From positions 1-64,000 of the forward strand of contig NZ_KB905937.1 of assembly GCF_000381125.1 (NCBI RefSeq): a DNA stretch of 64,000 nucleotides, read 5' to 3'. Each line of letters begins with the position of its first letter. The first letter of the stretch is position 1. Origin of the DNA: Caldimonas manganoxidans ATCC BAA-369 (lineage in GTDB: Bacteria > Pseudomonadota > Gammaproteobacteria > Burkholderiales > Burkholderiaceae_C). This document shows positions 62,790-64,000 of this stretch, in pieces. The translations under genes and the position numbers were made by a program. The notes beneath the pieces were generated by a model that saw only the letters and a program-made list of their open reading frames with translations, was not told the origin of the DNA and did not search any database.

Positions 62790-63263
62790 TCAGGCCAAGG
62801 TGCGCGCGGCATCGGCCACCGCCGCCCGGATGCGCGCATAGGTGCCGCAGCGGCACACGTTGCCGGCCATGGCCGCGTCGATCTCCTCGGCACGGGGCTG
62901 CTGGCCCTTGGGCAAAGACTTCAGAAAGGCCACCGCCGTCATGATCTGGCCGCTTTGGCAGTAGCCACATTGCGCCACGTCATGACGCACCCAGGCCTCG
63001 TGCACCGCCCGGCCGACCGGGTCCTCGCCGGCGGTCACCGCCTCGATGGTGGTGATGCGCCGACCGGCCACGGCCGACACCGGCGTCACGCACGAGCGCA
63101 CAGCCTGGCCGTCGACGTGCACCGTGCACGCCCCGCACAGGGCCGCGCCACAGCCGAACTTGGTGCCCGTCAGGCCCAGCGTGTCGCGCAGGGCCCACAG
63201 CACCGGGGTGGAAGGATCGACGTCGAGCCGGTGCTCGCGTCCATTGACGTTCAAGGGGATCAT
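62790..63263 (-). CDS. iorA: Molybdenum hydroxylase [2Fe-2S] subunit (IorA-like)
   Basis: A 157-residue iron-sulfur protein. The plant-type cluster is [11 protein letters not shown]...SC near 37-58, and the second cluster is QCGYCQSG...GNVCRCG near 99-140. It pairs with the large subunit encoded 13 bp downstream to oxidise N-heterocycles or aldehydes using a Mo-dinucleotide cofactor. Confidence 0.93.
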   Translation of the reverse strand: MIPLNVNGREHRLDVDPSTPVLWALRDTLGLTGTKFGCGAALCGACTVHVDGQAVRSCVTPVSAVAGRRITTIEAVTAGEDPVGRAVHEAWVRHDVAQCGYCQSGQIMTAVAFLKSLPKGQQPRAEEIDAAMAGNVCRCGTYARIRAAVADAARTLA

Positions 63264-63478
63264 GCCGTTCTCCAGGTGGGGGCTGAAGCCGCCACGCGGT
63301 CACGCAAACCGCGCCGCGAGCATGGCCCGCAGTGTGCGCCTCCCCCGAGATCCCTCGGTAGCCTGATGCTGCTCGATTCTTGCCTGATCCTCCGACCAGG
63401 CAGCTGCGCAGGCCAACACCCCGGCCACAATCGCGGTCATTCCATCGCAGGCATCGTCACGCCCGAGGGCCTTCTCCC

Positions 63479-64000
63479 ATGTCGCCATTCCAACCCGTTC
63501 GTCTCGAACACGCCAGCCGCCTGCTCAACCACGGCCCCACCGTGCTGGTCACCAGTGCCCACGGTGGGCGCCGCAACGTGATGACCGCGGCCTGGTCCAT
63601 GCCGGTGGAGTTCACCCCGCCGCGCATTGCCATCGTGATCGACAAAAGCACCTACACGCGCGAGCTGATCCAAGCCAGCGGCCACTTCGGCCTGTGCATT
63701 CCTGGCGCTGGCCTTGCCGAACTCGTCGACGCCGTGGGCACCCTCAGCGGCCGCGAGGTGGACAAGTTCCAGCGCTTCGGCCTGCGCGCCCATCCCGGCC
63801 CGATGACGGGGGCGCCGCTGCTCGAAGACGGCTGCGTGGCCTGGCTGGAATGCCGCCGCCTGCCCGAGCCGCACGCCGAGCACACCTACGACACCTGGTT
63901 TGCCGAAGTGCTGTGCGCGGCGGCCAACCCGCGCATCTTCGTCGACGGCCGTTGGTCGATCCGGTCCGACAATGCCGATCTGCACACCCTGCATCACCTT
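63479..64000 (+). CDS. Flavin reductase-like FMN-binding protein (partial, runs off the window)
   Basis: An open frame from ATG 63479 to the window end with no stop (174 codons). It reads HGPTVLVTSAHGGRRNVMTA, then AWSMPVEFTPPRIAIVID and SGHFGLCIPG, the split-barrel fold of the flavin reductase (DIM6/NTAB) family that binds FMN. The C-terminus is missing here. It is divergent from the molybdenum hydroxylase genes with a 215-bp gap that shows no other feature. Confidence 0.85.
   Translation, partial: MSPFQPVRLEHASRLLNHGPTVLVTSAHGGRRNVMTAAWSMPVEFTPPRIAIVIDKSTYTRELIQASGHFGLCIPGAGLAELVDAVGTLSGREVDKFQRFGLRAHPGPMTGAPLLEDGCVAWLECRRLPEPHAEHTYDTWFAEVLCAAANPRIFVDGRWSIRSDNADLHTLHHL

Overview
This 64 kb window is high-GC chromosomal DNA that reads like a betaproteobacterium of the order Burkholderiales. 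The gene families and neighbourhoods point that way: a soxCDYZ-B block with ArsR regulators, a sorAB sulfite dehydrogenase, a Bug/TctC binding protein, a lysine-rich SWIB protein, a PETase-type polyester hydrolase and an isoquinoline-oxidoreductase-type molybdenum hydroxylase. No rRNA or tRNA gene and no intact insertion sequence was seen. Genus assignment would need a search.

Region 1 (1-14.6 kb): a complete type I-E CRISPR-Cas locus transcribed on the minus strand. The order is cas3, cse1, cse2, cas7e, cas5e, cas6e, cas1e, cas2e, with short gaps or overlaps throughout, then a 50-bp leader carrying a perfect IHF consensus, then 92 identical repeats with 91 spacers. The far (trailer) end abuts what look like gene remnants.

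Region 2 (14.7-29.6 kb): housekeeping and iron/manganese genes. These include a phosphodiesterase, a methyltransferase, a SWIB protein, a DJ-1 protein, a Fur-box-preceded siderophore receptor followed by a piuC-type dioxygenase and a 2-hydroxyacid oxidase, a TerC/Alx membrane protein behind a yybP-ykoY manganese riboswitch, a large hybrid histidine kinase, a Bug binding protein and a DsbA-type isomerase.

Region 3 (29.6-31.5 kb): a divergent pair made of a short, degenerate lipase-foldase-like gene and a PETase-like secreted polyester hydrolase that keeps the catalytic triad and the active-site disulfide of IsPETase.

Region 4 (31.5-43 kb): uvrA, panE, sorAB (two strong hairpins lie between the genes), recQ, an MFS transporter, a ClC antiporter and ssb.

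Region 5 (43-49 kb): a sulfur-oxidation island, arsR-soxC-soxD-soxY-soxZ-soxB-arsR. soxA and soxX are not between soxZ and soxB, nor elsewhere in the window. With sorAB 6 kb away, the cell probably oxidises thiosulfate and sulfite.

Region 6 (49-64 kb): a DUF4394/cupredoxin/GGDEF-EAL operon; an N-acetylglutaminylglutamine amide osmolyte operon (asnO, ngg) whose third gene, an M42 peptidase, is wrecked by frameshifts and an internal deletion; mnmA, a NUDIX gene, xdhC, a molybdenum hydroxylase whose large subunit has a one-base frameshift, and the start of a flavin-reductase-like gene running off the window.
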